Shown piece by piece: positions 16,161 through 24,173 of a stretch of 64,000 nt of DNA; within the stretch, counting starts at the first letter, position 1, and every line of letters starts with the position of its first letter. Made by a program: the position numbers and the translations under genes. Below the pieces are notes generated by a model that saw only the letters and a list, made by a program, of their open reading frames with translations, made no database searches and was not told the origin of the DNA. Where the stretch lies: the NCBI RefSeq assembly GCF_014192015.1, contig NZ_JACHXJ010000004.1, positions 1 to 64,000 on the forward strand, read 5' to 3'. The DNA comes from Paenibacillus rhizosphaerae (GTDB lineage Bacteria; Bacillota; Bacilli; Paenibacillales; Paenibacillaceae).

Positions 16161-17888
16161 ATGAACGATTACCATCTGCGGGCGGAGGACCTACACCAAA
16201 AAGTAATACCCATTCAAATGGATGCCAATTTCTTTTTTGAACGAGCGGTTCGGTCTCTGGACCGGCACCGATACGATAAGGCATTACGATATTTTCGCAG
16301 AGCTGTTGAATATGAACCGGAAAATCCGGTGAATCATTGCAATATGGCGGGTATATTATCAGAGATGGGCGATTATGAAGGATCAAACGCCGTTCTTGCG
16401 CACATTTTGGAGCATGTGGATGCGACCATGACAGAGTGTTACTTCTATATGGCCAACAATTACGCCAACATGGAGAACTTTGAGGAAGCGGAACGCGCGC
16501 TGGTCACGTATTTGGAGGAGGACCCGGCCGGGCAATTTTTGGACGAAGCGGAAGAAATGATGGAGCTGCTTCAGTATGAGCTGAAGCGGCCGACCAAGCT
16601 GAGCCGGATCAAGAGCCGCGGGGGCATCGTGGAGCACGAGCGCGCGCGGTCCCTGATGGAAGAAGGGAAGTTTGCCCAGGCAGCCGAGCTGCTGGAAGGC
16701 ATCGTGAAGGAAGACCCCGACTTTCTTGCGGCGCGCAACAACTTGTCCCTTGCTTATTATTACATGGGCTTGTTCCGCAAAGCCAAGGAGACCATCGGCG
16801 AAGTGCTGTCCCTGGAGCCGGGAAATTTGCACGGACTGTGCAACCTGGCGGTTTTTTACCAGCATGAAGGGGATACTGAAGCATTAGATGGCCTGATGAA
16901 GATGCTGGAGGTAACGGTTCCTTTTCACCAGGAGCATGTATTCAAGCTCGCGACGACGATGGGCATTCTGGGACGTCATGAAGCGGCCTATGGTCATTTC
17001 CGCCGCCTGCTGAAGGATGACGAGATCAACGGTGATCCGAGCCTGTACCATTACACGGCGGTCGCCGCTTATAACAGCGGCAGGAGCAAGGAAGCGGGCC
17101 GTTACTGGAGTACTGCCATGAAGCTGGACCCGGAATCGGGCATTCCCCGGTTTTATCTGGACCAGCTGAAGGAAGGCTTCGGCGGAAGCGTCAAGCTCAG
17201 CTACCAATATCATCTGCCCTTTGAAGAGCAATTGAAGCGGTGGGAGAAGGACGGGGAGGGTATGTGTGAGGAAATCAAGCACAACCCGCTGATCCGGTCT
17301 TCCTTCTCCTGGGCGCTCCGATACGGAGATTCCGGTACCAAGCTGCAGGTCATCCGTGCTTTGGCCTGGATTGCCGATGACGAAGTCAAGGAGACGCTGA
17401 TGACCTTCCTTGAAGATCCTGACGTTCTGGGCGAGCTCAAAGCTGAAGCGCGCCGGGTGCTTCGGGATCTCGGGGTGGAGAGCTCTGAACTTCCCGGAGC
17501 GGCCGCCGAAGTAGCGGCTTACCGTGAAGTGGCTGCGGGTCTGCCCAAGTGGAACGGGACGCTGCAGTCTGTCGTCGACAAGGCATTGAAAAGCATGGAA
17601 ACGGTGGCTGACCACGCACAGAAAAACCATGTTCAGCAATTATGGCACCAGTTTATCAATAAGCTGTATCCCGAGACGCCTCTCATCAGGCAGGCGGAGG
17701 GCTGGTCGGCGGCGCTGGAATATTTGACGGCCAAGAAGCACGGACGTGCCCTGACTTACCAGGAGGTGGCCCAGCGCTATGGCGTTTCGGTCTCCACGGT
17801 GAGCCGCAACGTCAAGCGGATCGACAGCGTATGCTCACTGGATGAAGAAAGCAATGATATTTTCCGGCCATTTACGGAGAATATCTAA
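16161..17888 (+). CDS. Tetratricopeptide-repeat protein with C-terminal HTH motif
   Basis: 575 aa from ATG 16161. AAGGAGG at 16140-16146 is a strong site but 14 bases away; an in-frame GTG at 16146 overlaps it. Soluble. Several TPR units fill the first ~300 residues (for example ALRYFRRAVEYEPENPVNHCN and RNNLSLAYYYMGLFRKAKET). The middle is helical. Near the C-terminus TYQEVAQRYGVSVSTVSRNVKRI is a clear HTH. B. subtilis has a TPR protein (YvcD) in about this position. Target and partner unknown; cotranscription with trxB (39 bp downstream) is likely. Confidence 0.8.
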   Translation: MNDYHLRAEDLHQKVIPIQMDANFFFERAVRSLDRHRYDKALRYFRRAVEYEPENPVNHCNMAGILSEMGDYEGSNAVLAHILEHVDATMTECYFYMANNYANMENFEEAERALVTYLEEDPAGQFLDEAEEMMELLQYELKRPTKLSRIKSRGGIVEHERARSLMEEGKFAQAAELLEGIVKEDPDFLAARNNLSLAYYYMGLFRKAKETIGEVLSLEPGNLHGLCNLAVFYQHEGDTEALDGLMKMLEVTVPFHQEHVFKLATTMGILGRHEAAYGHFRRLLKDDEINGDPSLYHYTAVAAYNSGRSKEAGRYWSTAMKLDPESGIPRFYLDQLKEGFGGSVKLSYQYHLPFEEQLKRWEKDGEGMCEEIKHNPLIRSSFSWALRYGDSGTKLQVIRALAWIADDEVKETLMTFLEDPDVLGELKAEARRVLRDLGVESSELPGAAAEVAAYREVAAGLPKWNGTLQSVVDKALKSMETVADHAQKNHVQQLWHQFINKLYPETPLIRQAEGWSAALEYLTAKKHGRALTYQEVAQRYGVSVSTVSRNVKRIDSVCSLDEESNDIFRPFTENI

Positions 17889-17927
17889 TAGACCCATTCA
17901 TTTCCGTTCGAAAAGGAGGCAATTCTA

Positions 17928-18875
17928 ATGTACAAATCCATCGTTATCGGAACAGGACCTGCCGGCCTGACGGCCGCGATTTATCTGGCACGCGCCAACA
18001 TGAAGCCGCTGGTTATCGAAGGCATGCAGCCCGGCGGACAGCTGACCACCACAACTGAGGTGGAGAACTTCCCTGGGTTCCCGGAAGGCATTATGGGCCC
18101 TGAGCTCATGGACAACATGCGCAAGCAGGCGGAGCGCTTCGGTGCCGAGTTTAAAACCGGCTGGGTCAACAAAGTCGATTTCTCCAAGCGCCCGTTCAAG
18201 CTGTCCGTGGAAGGCATGGGAGAGATTGAGGCGGAATCCGTGATCATCTCCACAGGCGCCTCGGCCAAATACCTGGGCATTCCGGGCGAGCAGGAAAACG
18301 TCGGACGCGGAGTCAGCACATGCGCGACATGCGACGGATTTTTCTTCCGCGGCAAAAAGATCGTCGTGATCGGCGGCGGGGACTCCGCGATGGAGGAAGC
18401 CAGCTTCCTGACCCGCTTCGGCTCCAGCGTTACGCTGGTTCACCGGAGAGAAGAACTGAGAGCGTCCAAAATTATGCAGGACCGCGCCCGTGATAACGAA
18501 AAAATCATATGGTCGCTTAACCGCACGCCGCTTGAAATTGTGGCCGGCGAGCACGGCGTGAAGGGACTGAAGGTCCGCAACAATGAAACGAACGAAGAAG
18601 AGCTGATTGAAGCGGACGGCGTCTTCGTGGCGATCGGCCATACGCCGAACACCAAGTTCCTCGACGGCCAGATTACGACCGACGAAATCGGCTACATCCA
18701 GGTGAAGCCGGGAACGACCGAAACGAACATCCCGGGCGTATTCGCCTGCGGCGATGTGCAAGACGTGCGTTACCGTCAAGCGATTTCTGCTGCCGGTACC
18801 GGATGCATGGCCGCCATGGACTGCGAGAAGTTCCTGGAAGGCAGCATGGTGCATGACTGGAGCGAAACGCTGTAA
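17928..18875 (+). CDS. trxB: Thioredoxin reductase
   Basis: 315 aa flavoprotein; transfers electrons from NADPH to thioredoxin. FAD-binding GTGPAGLTAA at 8-17, redox cysteines Cys132 and Cys135 in CATCDG, NADPH-binding GGGDSAMEEA near 147-156, and C-terminal FACGDVQDVRYRQAISAAGTG split across the FAD site. RBS AAAGGAGG. Followed by a terminator. Confidence 0.97.
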   Translation: MYKSIVIGTGPAGLTAAIYLARANMKPLVIEGMQPGGQLTTTTEVENFPGFPEGIMGPELMDNMRKQAERFGAEFKTGWVNKVDFSKRPFKLSVEGMGEIEAESVIISTGASAKYLGIPGEQENVGRGVSTCATCDGFFFRGKKIVVIGGGDSAMEEASFLTRFGSSVTLVHRREELRASKIMQDRARDNEKIIWSLNRTPLEIVAGEHGVKGLKVRNNETNEEELIEADGVFVAIGHTPNTKFLDGQITTDEIGYIQVKPGTTETNIPGVFACGDVQDVRYRQAISAAGTGCMAAMDCEKFLEGSMVHDWSETL

Positions 18876-18897
18876 AGCCGATCAATACGAACATAGA

Positions 18898-18928
18898 GAA
18901 GGAGCCGGGGACGGCTCCTTTTTACATA
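18898..18928 (+). terminator. Intrinsic terminator after trxB
   Basis: AAGGAGCC, loop GGGGAC, GGCTCCTTTTT. Confidence 0.9.
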
Positions 18929-18942
18929 AGAAGGGGAGAGCG

Positions 18943-19527
18943 TTATTCGATTAAGATGGAAACCGCGCTGTATGCGAGAAGCAGGCCCATCACGACGTTA
19001 AACGGGGTTTGGTACGCCGACAGCCATCGCTGAAATATGGAGCCGAACATGCTCCAACAGAAGGTGCTCATCACGCTCAACAATGCCATAAACAAAGAGA
19101 AGCTGATCAAGGCCAGATGGGAAGAGTGGTACGGGAGAATAAAGGTCGATACGGCCGTTATGGCGTACAATATTCCTTTGGGATTGATAAACTGCAGCAG
19201 CACCGCCGTCAGAAAGCGGTTGTTTTTGTCCTCTCCGCTGCTCGCGGCTTTCTTGCGGTGGAACATGATTTTAACGGCGAGATACAGCATGTAGGCCGCT
19301 CCCAGAATCGTCATCCACCACCGGATGCCGGGAATGAGATGTTTAAGCAGCAGATTGCAGTAACTGCACAGCAGCGCAACGACAAAAAAACCGGCGCCAA
19401 CGCCCAGACAGAATCGGATCGTTCGTCGAAAACCATACCGGTGGGCAAACAGCATCGCCATGAAATTATTGGGGCCCGGGGTAAAGGTGCTCACTACAAT
19501 ATAGACCAGAAACGAAAATACAGGCAT
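18943..19527 (-). CDS. LysE/RhtB-family amino acid exporter
   Basis: 194 aa from ATG 19527 (GGAGGAGA upstream on the minus strand); the longer open frame beyond it is not supported. The N-terminus carries the family mark TFTPGPNNFMAM near 14-25, and about six membrane segments follow. Such proteins export amino acids or analogues. It is divergent from an XRE-cupin regulator with paired operator-like repeats between, so substrate-induced control is likely. Substrate unknown. Confidence 0.88.
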   Translation of the reverse strand: MPVFSFLVYIVVSTFTPGPNNFMAMLFAHRYGFRRTIRFCLGVGAGFFVVALLCSYCNLLLKHLIPGIRWWMTILGAAYMLYLAVKIMFHRKKAASSGEDKNNRFLTAVLLQFINPKGILYAITAVSTFILPYHSSHLALISFSLFMALLSVMSTFCWSMFGSIFQRWLSAYQTPFNVVMGLLLAYSAVSILIE

Positions 19528-19591
19528 TTTGGGTCTCCTCCGCTTGTATGTTATCATGTCCGAAAAATACGCTATAACGCATTTATGCATC

Positions 19592-19626
19592 ATATTGTAC
19601 ATTATGACCGCTATATTGTACATAAT
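19592..19626. promoter_or_regulatory. Paired operator-like repeats between LysE and XRE genes
   Basis: ATATTGTACAT occurs at 19592-19602 and 19613-19623, exactly 21 bp (two helical turns) apart, each with a palindromic TGTACA core. Best candidate for the XRE-cupin binding site controlling both genes. Confidence 0.65.
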
Positions 19627-19645
19627 CAATTGGAAGAGGTGTGCC

Positions 19646-20200
19646 ATGGAAGAGATTAATCTAATCATCGCGAGAAACTTGAAGAGCATCCGCGACAACA
19701 AAAAGCTCAGTTTGGAAAAAGTAGCGGAACTTACGGGGGTCAGCAAGACGATGATCGGCCAGATCGAAAGGGGCGAATCAAGCCCGACGATCACAACCAT
19801 TTGGAAAATCGCCAACGGTCTGAAAATTTCATTCACGTCGCTGATTAATCACCCCCAGCCCGACACTAAAGTGATTCAGAAAAGCGAAGTCCAGCAGCTA
19901 TCCGAAGACAACGGCAAATACCGGGTCTATCCTTATTTCCCGTTTGATGAGGAGCGGCGTTTCGAGATGTACGCGGTCGAGATCGATAAAGGGGGCTTTC
20001 TCGCTTCAGAATCGCATGGTGAGGGAACGGAGGAGTACATTACGGTGTACGAGGGGGAATTGACCGTCCGTGTGAACAACAGCGAGCACACCATCGGGAA
20101 CGGTGATTCGATCCGGTTCAAGGCCGACCGGCCGCATACATACCATAATTCCGGCGGCTCACTGACGAGATTAAGCATGGTCATCTATTATCCGGCTTGA
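19646..20200 (+). CDS. XRE-family regulator with C-terminal cupin domain
   Basis: 184 aa from ATG 19646 (GAAGAGGTG upstream). Residues ~8-62 form an XRE HTH (EKVAELTGVSKTMIGQIERGE); ~105-180 form a cupin with the pattern ESHGEGTEEYITVYEGELTV. Proteins of this design sense a small ligand and often control a neighbouring exporter, here the divergent LysE gene. Confidence 0.88.
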   Translation: MEEINLIIARNLKSIRDNKKLSLEKVAELTGVSKTMIGQIERGESSPTITTIWKIANGLKISFTSLINHPQPDTKVIQKSEVQQLSEDNGKYRVYPYFPFDEERRFEMYAVEIDKGGFLASESHGEGTEEYITVYEGELTVRVNNSEHTIGNGDSIRFKADRPHTYHNSGGSLTRLSMVIYYPA

Positions 20201-20261
20201 AGCTGGAAGAAGGCGACGCGGGTACAGATCACTCAGGACTCGTATCCGAGAAAGGGAACTC

Positions 20262-20302
20262 TTTTTGCACCGGCGCAAAAAGACCGGCTGCATGAGCCGG
20301 TC
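20262..20302 (-). terminator. Terminator of the minus-strand ABC/two-component operon
   Basis: Read on the minus strand, GACCGGCT-CATGC-AGCCGGTC is followed by TTTTTGC; just beyond lies a perfect inverted repeat TTTTTGC-N6-GCAAAAA (20262-20281). It also sits 3' of the XRE gene, so it may work in both directions. Confidence 0.85.
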
Positions 20303-20345
20303 CCCGATCGTGTTTTTGAAGAGTATGGCCTTGCTGTTGTCCTTC

Positions 20346-20948
20346 TTAAAGCCAACCGTTCTGTTCGGCGATTCCAATGGCTTCGATCCGGTTTTTGGCC
20401 GACAGTTTGTTCAGCGTTTCGGAAATATAGTTCCGAACGGTGCCGTGCGACAGGTGCAGGATCGCCGCAATTTCGTTGGCCGTCTTGCCTTCCGCAATCA
20501 GCCGTAAAATGTCGCGCTCCCGCGCGGTGAGCGGGTTTTCCTGCCGGAACGAGCCGAAGACGAGCTCGGGCGAGACCTCACGGTGGCCGGCCATGACCCG
20601 CCGGATGGCTTCGGCCAGCTTTTCGCTCGGCTCATCCTTCAGCAAATATCCGCAGGCGCCTGCTTTGACGGCCCGTTCAAAATAACCCGGCCGAGCAAAC
20701 GTCGTTAAAATCATGATTTTACAAGCCGTCATCTGCGCCTTGAGCCTTTCGGCGACCTCAAGCCCGGTAATGACGGGCATTTCGATGTCCAGCAGACAGA
20801 CGTCCGGCTGTAATGACAGGATCTGGTCCAGGGCCTCCTGGCCGTCGCCGGCTTGGCCCACCACTTCCATATCTTCTTCCATATCGAGCAGCGAAGCGAG
20901 AGCGCCCCGCAGCAGACGCTGGTCTTCAGCGATCAGAATACGGATCAT
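20346..20948 (-). CDS. NarL/DesR-family response regulator
   Basis: 200 aa from ATG 20948, overlapping the kinase stop (ATGA). Receiver domain 1-~120 with Asp54 as phosphoryl acceptor (CLLDIEMP) and Lys near 104 (YLLKDEP); LuxR-type HTH at the C-terminus (LTARERDILRLIAEGKTANEIA). Partner of the kinase at 20945-22081. Gene order ABC ATPase, permease, kinase, regulator matches B. subtilis yvfRSTU; the signal is unknown. Confidence 0.92.
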   Translation of the reverse strand: MIRILIAEDQRLLRGALASLLDMEEDMEVVGQAGDGQEALDQILSLQPDVCLLDIEMPVITGLEVAERLKAQMTACKIMILTTFARPGYFERAVKAGACGYLLKDEPSEKLAEAIRRVMAGHREVSPELVFGSFRQENPLTARERDILRLIAEGKTANEIAAILHLSHGTVRNYISETLNKLSAKNRIEAIGIAEQNGWL

Positions 20949-22081
20949 GCCGTAACACTCCCCTTCCCTTTCATGATAATCGGCACGGTAATGATGAGCT
21001 CGGTCCCGCCGGAAGACGACAGCTCCAGCGTTCCGTCGATCAATGCCAGCCGCTCGGACATGCCCTTCAGCCCGTTGCCCTGGCTCGTAGACAGCCCGCT
21101 TTCCTCCAGGCCGACGCCGTTGTCCCGAATGACCATCCGGACGTCGGAGCTTCCCTGCCGAATGGTAATGCCGCATGCTGTGGCCCGGCTGTGCTTGATG
21201 ATGTTGGTCGCTGCTTCCTTCAGGCACATGCTGAGAATGTTCTGCGTCAGATCGGGAATCCCAGTCAGGCGCGTATCCCCGTCGCAATCCAAGGCGATAT
21301 CGGCGCTATGCAAAATCGAGCGCACTTCTTCGATCTCTTCCGCCACCGTCAACGTCCTCATATCGGCCACGAGCTCACGCACCTGTCTTAAAGCCGCGCG
21401 GGAAGTCTCCTCCATTTCACGCGCTTCCAGCCGCGCCTTCTCGGGGTCCTTGTCCGTCAGCCGCTGGACCAGCTGGCTTTTTAACGTAAGCAAGGACAGC
21501 GTATGTCCCAGCGTATCATGAAGGTCACGGGCAATACGCAGCCGCTCCTCCTTTTTGACCAAACTTTCGATCTGCTCCTTGGCTTCGTTCAGCTGCACTT
21601 CCAGCTGCTTTCGCAGATTCATGGAACGCATGCCGAAGGGGGTCATCAACATAATCATAATAAAGGGAACGAGCGTTAAGTAGTCCGATACCGTCAGATG
21701 ACGAACGTTTCCGAGGATCGGGAGCAGGATGGATGCCGCGAAGGCAGCCAAAGCGATCTTGAATTTCCGGTTATCCTGATAATTACCGATAAAGTTGGCG
21801 GTAAAAAAGCCCATAAACGAATAAAAAGGGAGGTAGAACAAAGACAACGTCACAATAATAACCATCTGAACGGTAAGCCAGAAGGCCGTTAGCCTTTCGG
21901 AGAAAAAGAGCTGACGATACGATACGATAAAGACCACGATCATCGCGTAGCCAAGCACCATTTTGATCCCGCGCTCAAAGGCCATGTTGAACAACGGAAT
22001 GACTATATACACGAGCCATACATAGGGGGAAAACCCGAGAGCCCTTGGAAAAACCTCTGTTTTTCGACGTGCCAATGGCAT
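20945..22081 (-). CDS. Sensor histidine kinase, DesK/YvfT-like
   Basis: 378 aa. The first ~150 residues hold about five membrane segments with little outside the membrane, so an intramembrane signal or sensing through the adjacent ABC transporter is likely. The HisKA_3 dimerisation box has His188 in RIARDLHDTLGH; the ATPase part has IIKHSRATAC and DNGVGL. Start overlaps the permease stop by one base (TAATG), indicating coupling. Confidence 0.92.
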   Translation of the reverse strand: MPLARRKTEVFPRALGFSPYVWLVYIVIPLFNMAFERGIKMVLGYAMIVVFIVSYRQLFFSERLTAFWLTVQMVIIVTLSLFYLPFYSFMGFFTANFIGNYQDNRKFKIALAAFAASILLPILGNVRHLTVSDYLTLVPFIMIMLMTPFGMRSMNLRKQLEVQLNEAKEQIESLVKKEERLRIARDLHDTLGHTLSLLTLKSQLVQRLTDKDPEKARLEAREMEETSRAALRQVRELVADMRTLTVAEEIEEVRSILHSADIALDCDGDTRLTGIPDLTQNILSMCLKEAATNIIKHSRATACGITIRQGSSDVRMVIRDNGVGLEESGLSTSQGNGLKGMSERLALIDGTLELSSSGGTELIITVPIIMKGKGSVTA

Positions 22082-22818
22082 TACACCGCTTCCTGTTTCT
22101 TTCGTATATAGGTGGATAATACCATAAACAAGATGAGATATCCCAGCAAAATCAATACCGGCGGCCAGCTGAGGGAATGACCCGCGGCAATATCCCAGGC
22201 TCCGCTTCCAAAGTTATAGGAGGGCAGCCACTTGCCTAGGCTCTGCAGGAAGGCCGGGAAGCTGTCGATCGGAAACCACATGCCGCCCACGATCGCCAGA
22301 ATCATATACACCATGTTGCTGACGCCGCTGGCGGTATCGACCCTTTTTATCGTCCCGACCAGGGTGCCCAAGGCCAGGAAGGGGATGGAGGCGAGCCATA
22401 TCCACAGTCCGCTGCCAACCCACTGACCGGCCGACAAATGGACGCCGTTCATAAGGAAGCCTGCAGTAAAAATAACAATAATAGAGAACATGTGCATGAC
22501 CATCTGGCCAAACATTTTTCCAAAGAAATAAATGCTGGAAGGCAGCGGGGTAATCCGCATAAAGACTGACCAACCGTGCGTGCGCTCCTGGACCATGCGG
22601 ATGCCCAGCGTCATGATCGCCGAGCCCATCACGCTGAAGGAAGTCATCGACATCAGGTAACGTGCCTGCCACTCGGAGGCGCCTTCAATGCCGGAATTGA
22701 CGAGACGGGTAAAAATGAAATAAAACACGATCGGCATCAGCAGGGACCAAAAGACGTAGTACGGATTGCGGATAATCCGCAGCATTTCGGCCCGGCACTG
22801 CATGAATAACATCTGCAT
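22081..22818 (-). CDS. ABC-2 type transporter permease
   Basis: 245 aa with six predicted membrane segments, ABC-2 type, YvfS-like. Forms an exporter with the ATPase at 22818-23771; substrates of such systems include peptides, antibiotics and lipids. Coupled by one-base overlap at both ends. Confidence 0.9.
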   Translation of the reverse strand: MQMLFMQCRAEMLRIIRNPYYVFWSLLMPIVFYFIFTRLVNSGIEGASEWQARYLMSMTSFSVMGSAIMTLGIRMVQERTHGWSVFMRITPLPSSIYFFGKMFGQMVMHMFSIIVIFTAGFLMNGVHLSAGQWVGSGLWIWLASIPFLALGTLVGTIKRVDTASGVSNMVYMILAIVGGMWFPIDSFPAFLQSLGKWLPSYNFGSGAWDIAAGHSLSWPPVLILLGYLILFMVLSTYIRKKQEAV

Positions 22819-23771
22819 TAGGAAACAGCCCCCTGTGTGTCGTCATTTTGGATCATGATTTCAAAAGCGTCGTCCAGCCGGCCCTGCTGGGTCCGGATAT
22901 CATGGACCGGAAGATGGTATCGGAAAATCGCAGCCAGCACCGTATCGGTATTGTCTGCCGTGACGGTCCAGCGGCCGTCCTGAGAGGCGCAGTCGTGGAC
23001 GCCGGGAACCGGGAGCAGGCGCTCGAGGATGTGCCGTTCGATATCGGCACTCGTCAGAGCATGGCCCTCAGGCGACCTTGTATCGGTGGTAAAGGTCACA
23101 GAGCGGCTCGTCAGCTTGGCCGTAATCGCCTGCGGAGTGCCGTCGGCGGCAATTTTGCCGTGATTGAACAGAATCACGCGATCCGCGGCGTCCTCGGCCT
23201 CCTGCAGGTAATGCGTGGAGAAGACGATGGTCTTGCCCCGGTCCGAGAGCGCTCGGACCTGCTCCCAAAAGGAGCGGCGTGCCGGCGTATCCAGGCCGAC
23301 GGTCGGCTCGTCGAAGAACAGCAGATCGGGATTCCCCGCCAGCGCCAAGGCGAATCCGAGCCTCCGTTTCTGGCCGCCGGACAGCTTCTCCGCCCGTTTA
23401 CCCAGGTCTTCCTCGGTGAACCCGGCCAGGGCGGCCAGCTCCTCCAGCCTCATCGGCCGGGGGTAATAGCTGCGGATCAGGGCCAGCACTTCGCGCACCT
23501 TCAGGCCGTCGATCACGCTGACATCCTGAAGCATCGCCCCGATTCGCTGCTTGACCTGCGGCTGCTTCGGGGTTTGCCCGAACAGCCGGACAGAGCCGCC
23601 CGTAGGCTCGAGAAGTCCCAGCATCATCGAGATCGTCGTCGTTTTCCCGGCGCCGTTCGGCCCCAGGACGGCCACGATGGATTCTTTGTCAATCGTGAAC
23701 GAAACGTCATCGACCGCGGCCTTGCTTCCAAAACGTTTCGTGACATGCTGCAGTTCGGCAATATGTTCCAC
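22818..23771 (-). CDS. ABC transporter ATP-binding protein (exporter class)
   Basis: 317 aa from GTG 23771 (AGGAGG upstream on the minus strand). Walker A GPNGAGKT at 37-44, signature LSGGQKRRLGFALALAG near 134-150, Walker B DLLFFDEPT, switch His in STHYLQEAEDAA. C-terminal region of ~90 residues as in YvfR/CcmA-type ATPases. First gene of the operon. Confidence 0.93.
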   Translation of the reverse strand: MEHIAELQHVTKRFGSKAAVDDVSFTIDKESIVAVLGPNGAGKTTTISMMLGLLEPTGGSVRLFGQTPKQPQVKQRIGAMLQDVSVIDGLKVREVLALIRSYYPRPMRLEELAALAGFTEEDLGKRAEKLSGGQKRRLGFALALAGNPDLLFFDEPTVGLDTPARRSFWEQVRALSDRGKTIVFSTHYLQEAEDAADRVILFNHGKIAADGTPQAITAKLTSRSVTFTTDTRSPEGHALTSADIERHILERLLPVPGVHDCASQDGRWTVTADNTDTVLAAIFRYHLPVHDIRTQQGRLDDAFEIMIQNDDTQGAVS

Positions 23772-23815
23772 TTCGCATTTCCTCCTATTTATCAGGTGAA
23801 TCCGTATTTGACTGA

Positions 23816-23832
23816 TCTATCGTTATGATAGA
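23816..23832. promoter_or_regulatory. Inverted repeat upstream of the ABC/two-component operon
   Basis: TCTATC-GTTAT-GATAGA, perfect 6-bp arms, 45 bp upstream of the ATPase start. A likely binding site for the NarL-type regulator encoded in the same operon. Confidence 0.5.
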
Positions 23833-23878
23833 CGAGGGGGGCACGCCTTCGTTAGTGGACTCTGTCATGGAATGGGGG

Positions 23879-23890
23879 TGACAATTGTCA
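23879..23890. promoter_or_regulatory. Perfect 12-bp palindrome TGACAATTGTCA
   Basis: A self-complementary 12-mer in the divergent region between the ABC operon and glucokinase. Possibly an operator; no regulator assigned. Confidence 0.4.
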
Positions 23891-23972
23891 TGCTTTTTTG
23901 AAGAGATCAGAAAGTATAAGTTTCGGAGCTTCGTCTAAAGGAGGTTTTTCTTGCGAGATCAGGAAGCAGCGT

Positions 23973-24017
23973 GGTCTGTCTTCTTTGAAGGTACGTCGAT
24001 AGACGTTTTTCTTACAG
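23973..24017 (+). repeat. Intergenic 45-nt element, copy B
   Basis: Second copy of the element at 15962-16006. Here ACGTC-GATA-GACGT forms the stem followed by TTTTTC; the loop position differs from copy A, while the flanking GGTCT and CTTA-AG blocks are kept. It lies ~80 bp upstream of the glucokinase promoter. Confidence 0.7.
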
Positions 24018-24056
24018 GGTTTTCATATTGGGGCTAGGTCCGGCAAGCCTTCTAAC

Positions 24057-24094
24057 AGAAGCGATGGACCCACTTTCGGGTAAGGCCCGCTTCT
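24057..24094. promoter_or_regulatory. Stem-loop abutting the glucokinase -35 box
   Basis: AGAAGCG (24057-24063) and CGCTTCT (24088-24094) form a perfect 7-bp stem with an inner ACCC/GGGT stem; it ends one base before the -35 hexamer. Could be a terminator of an upstream short transcript or an operator. Confidence 0.45.
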
Positions 24095-24095
24095 C

Positions 24096-24124
24096 TTGAC
24101 CGGAGAGAGGGCTTCAATTATAGT
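24096..24124 (+). promoter_or_regulatory. Sigma-A promoter of glucokinase
   Basis: TTGACC (24096-24101), 17 bp, TATAGT (24119-24124). Confidence 0.75.
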
Positions 24125-24173
24125 TGGTACAGTAGGAGCAAACTATTATTGAGGAAAAAAGGTGGCTTGTAAC

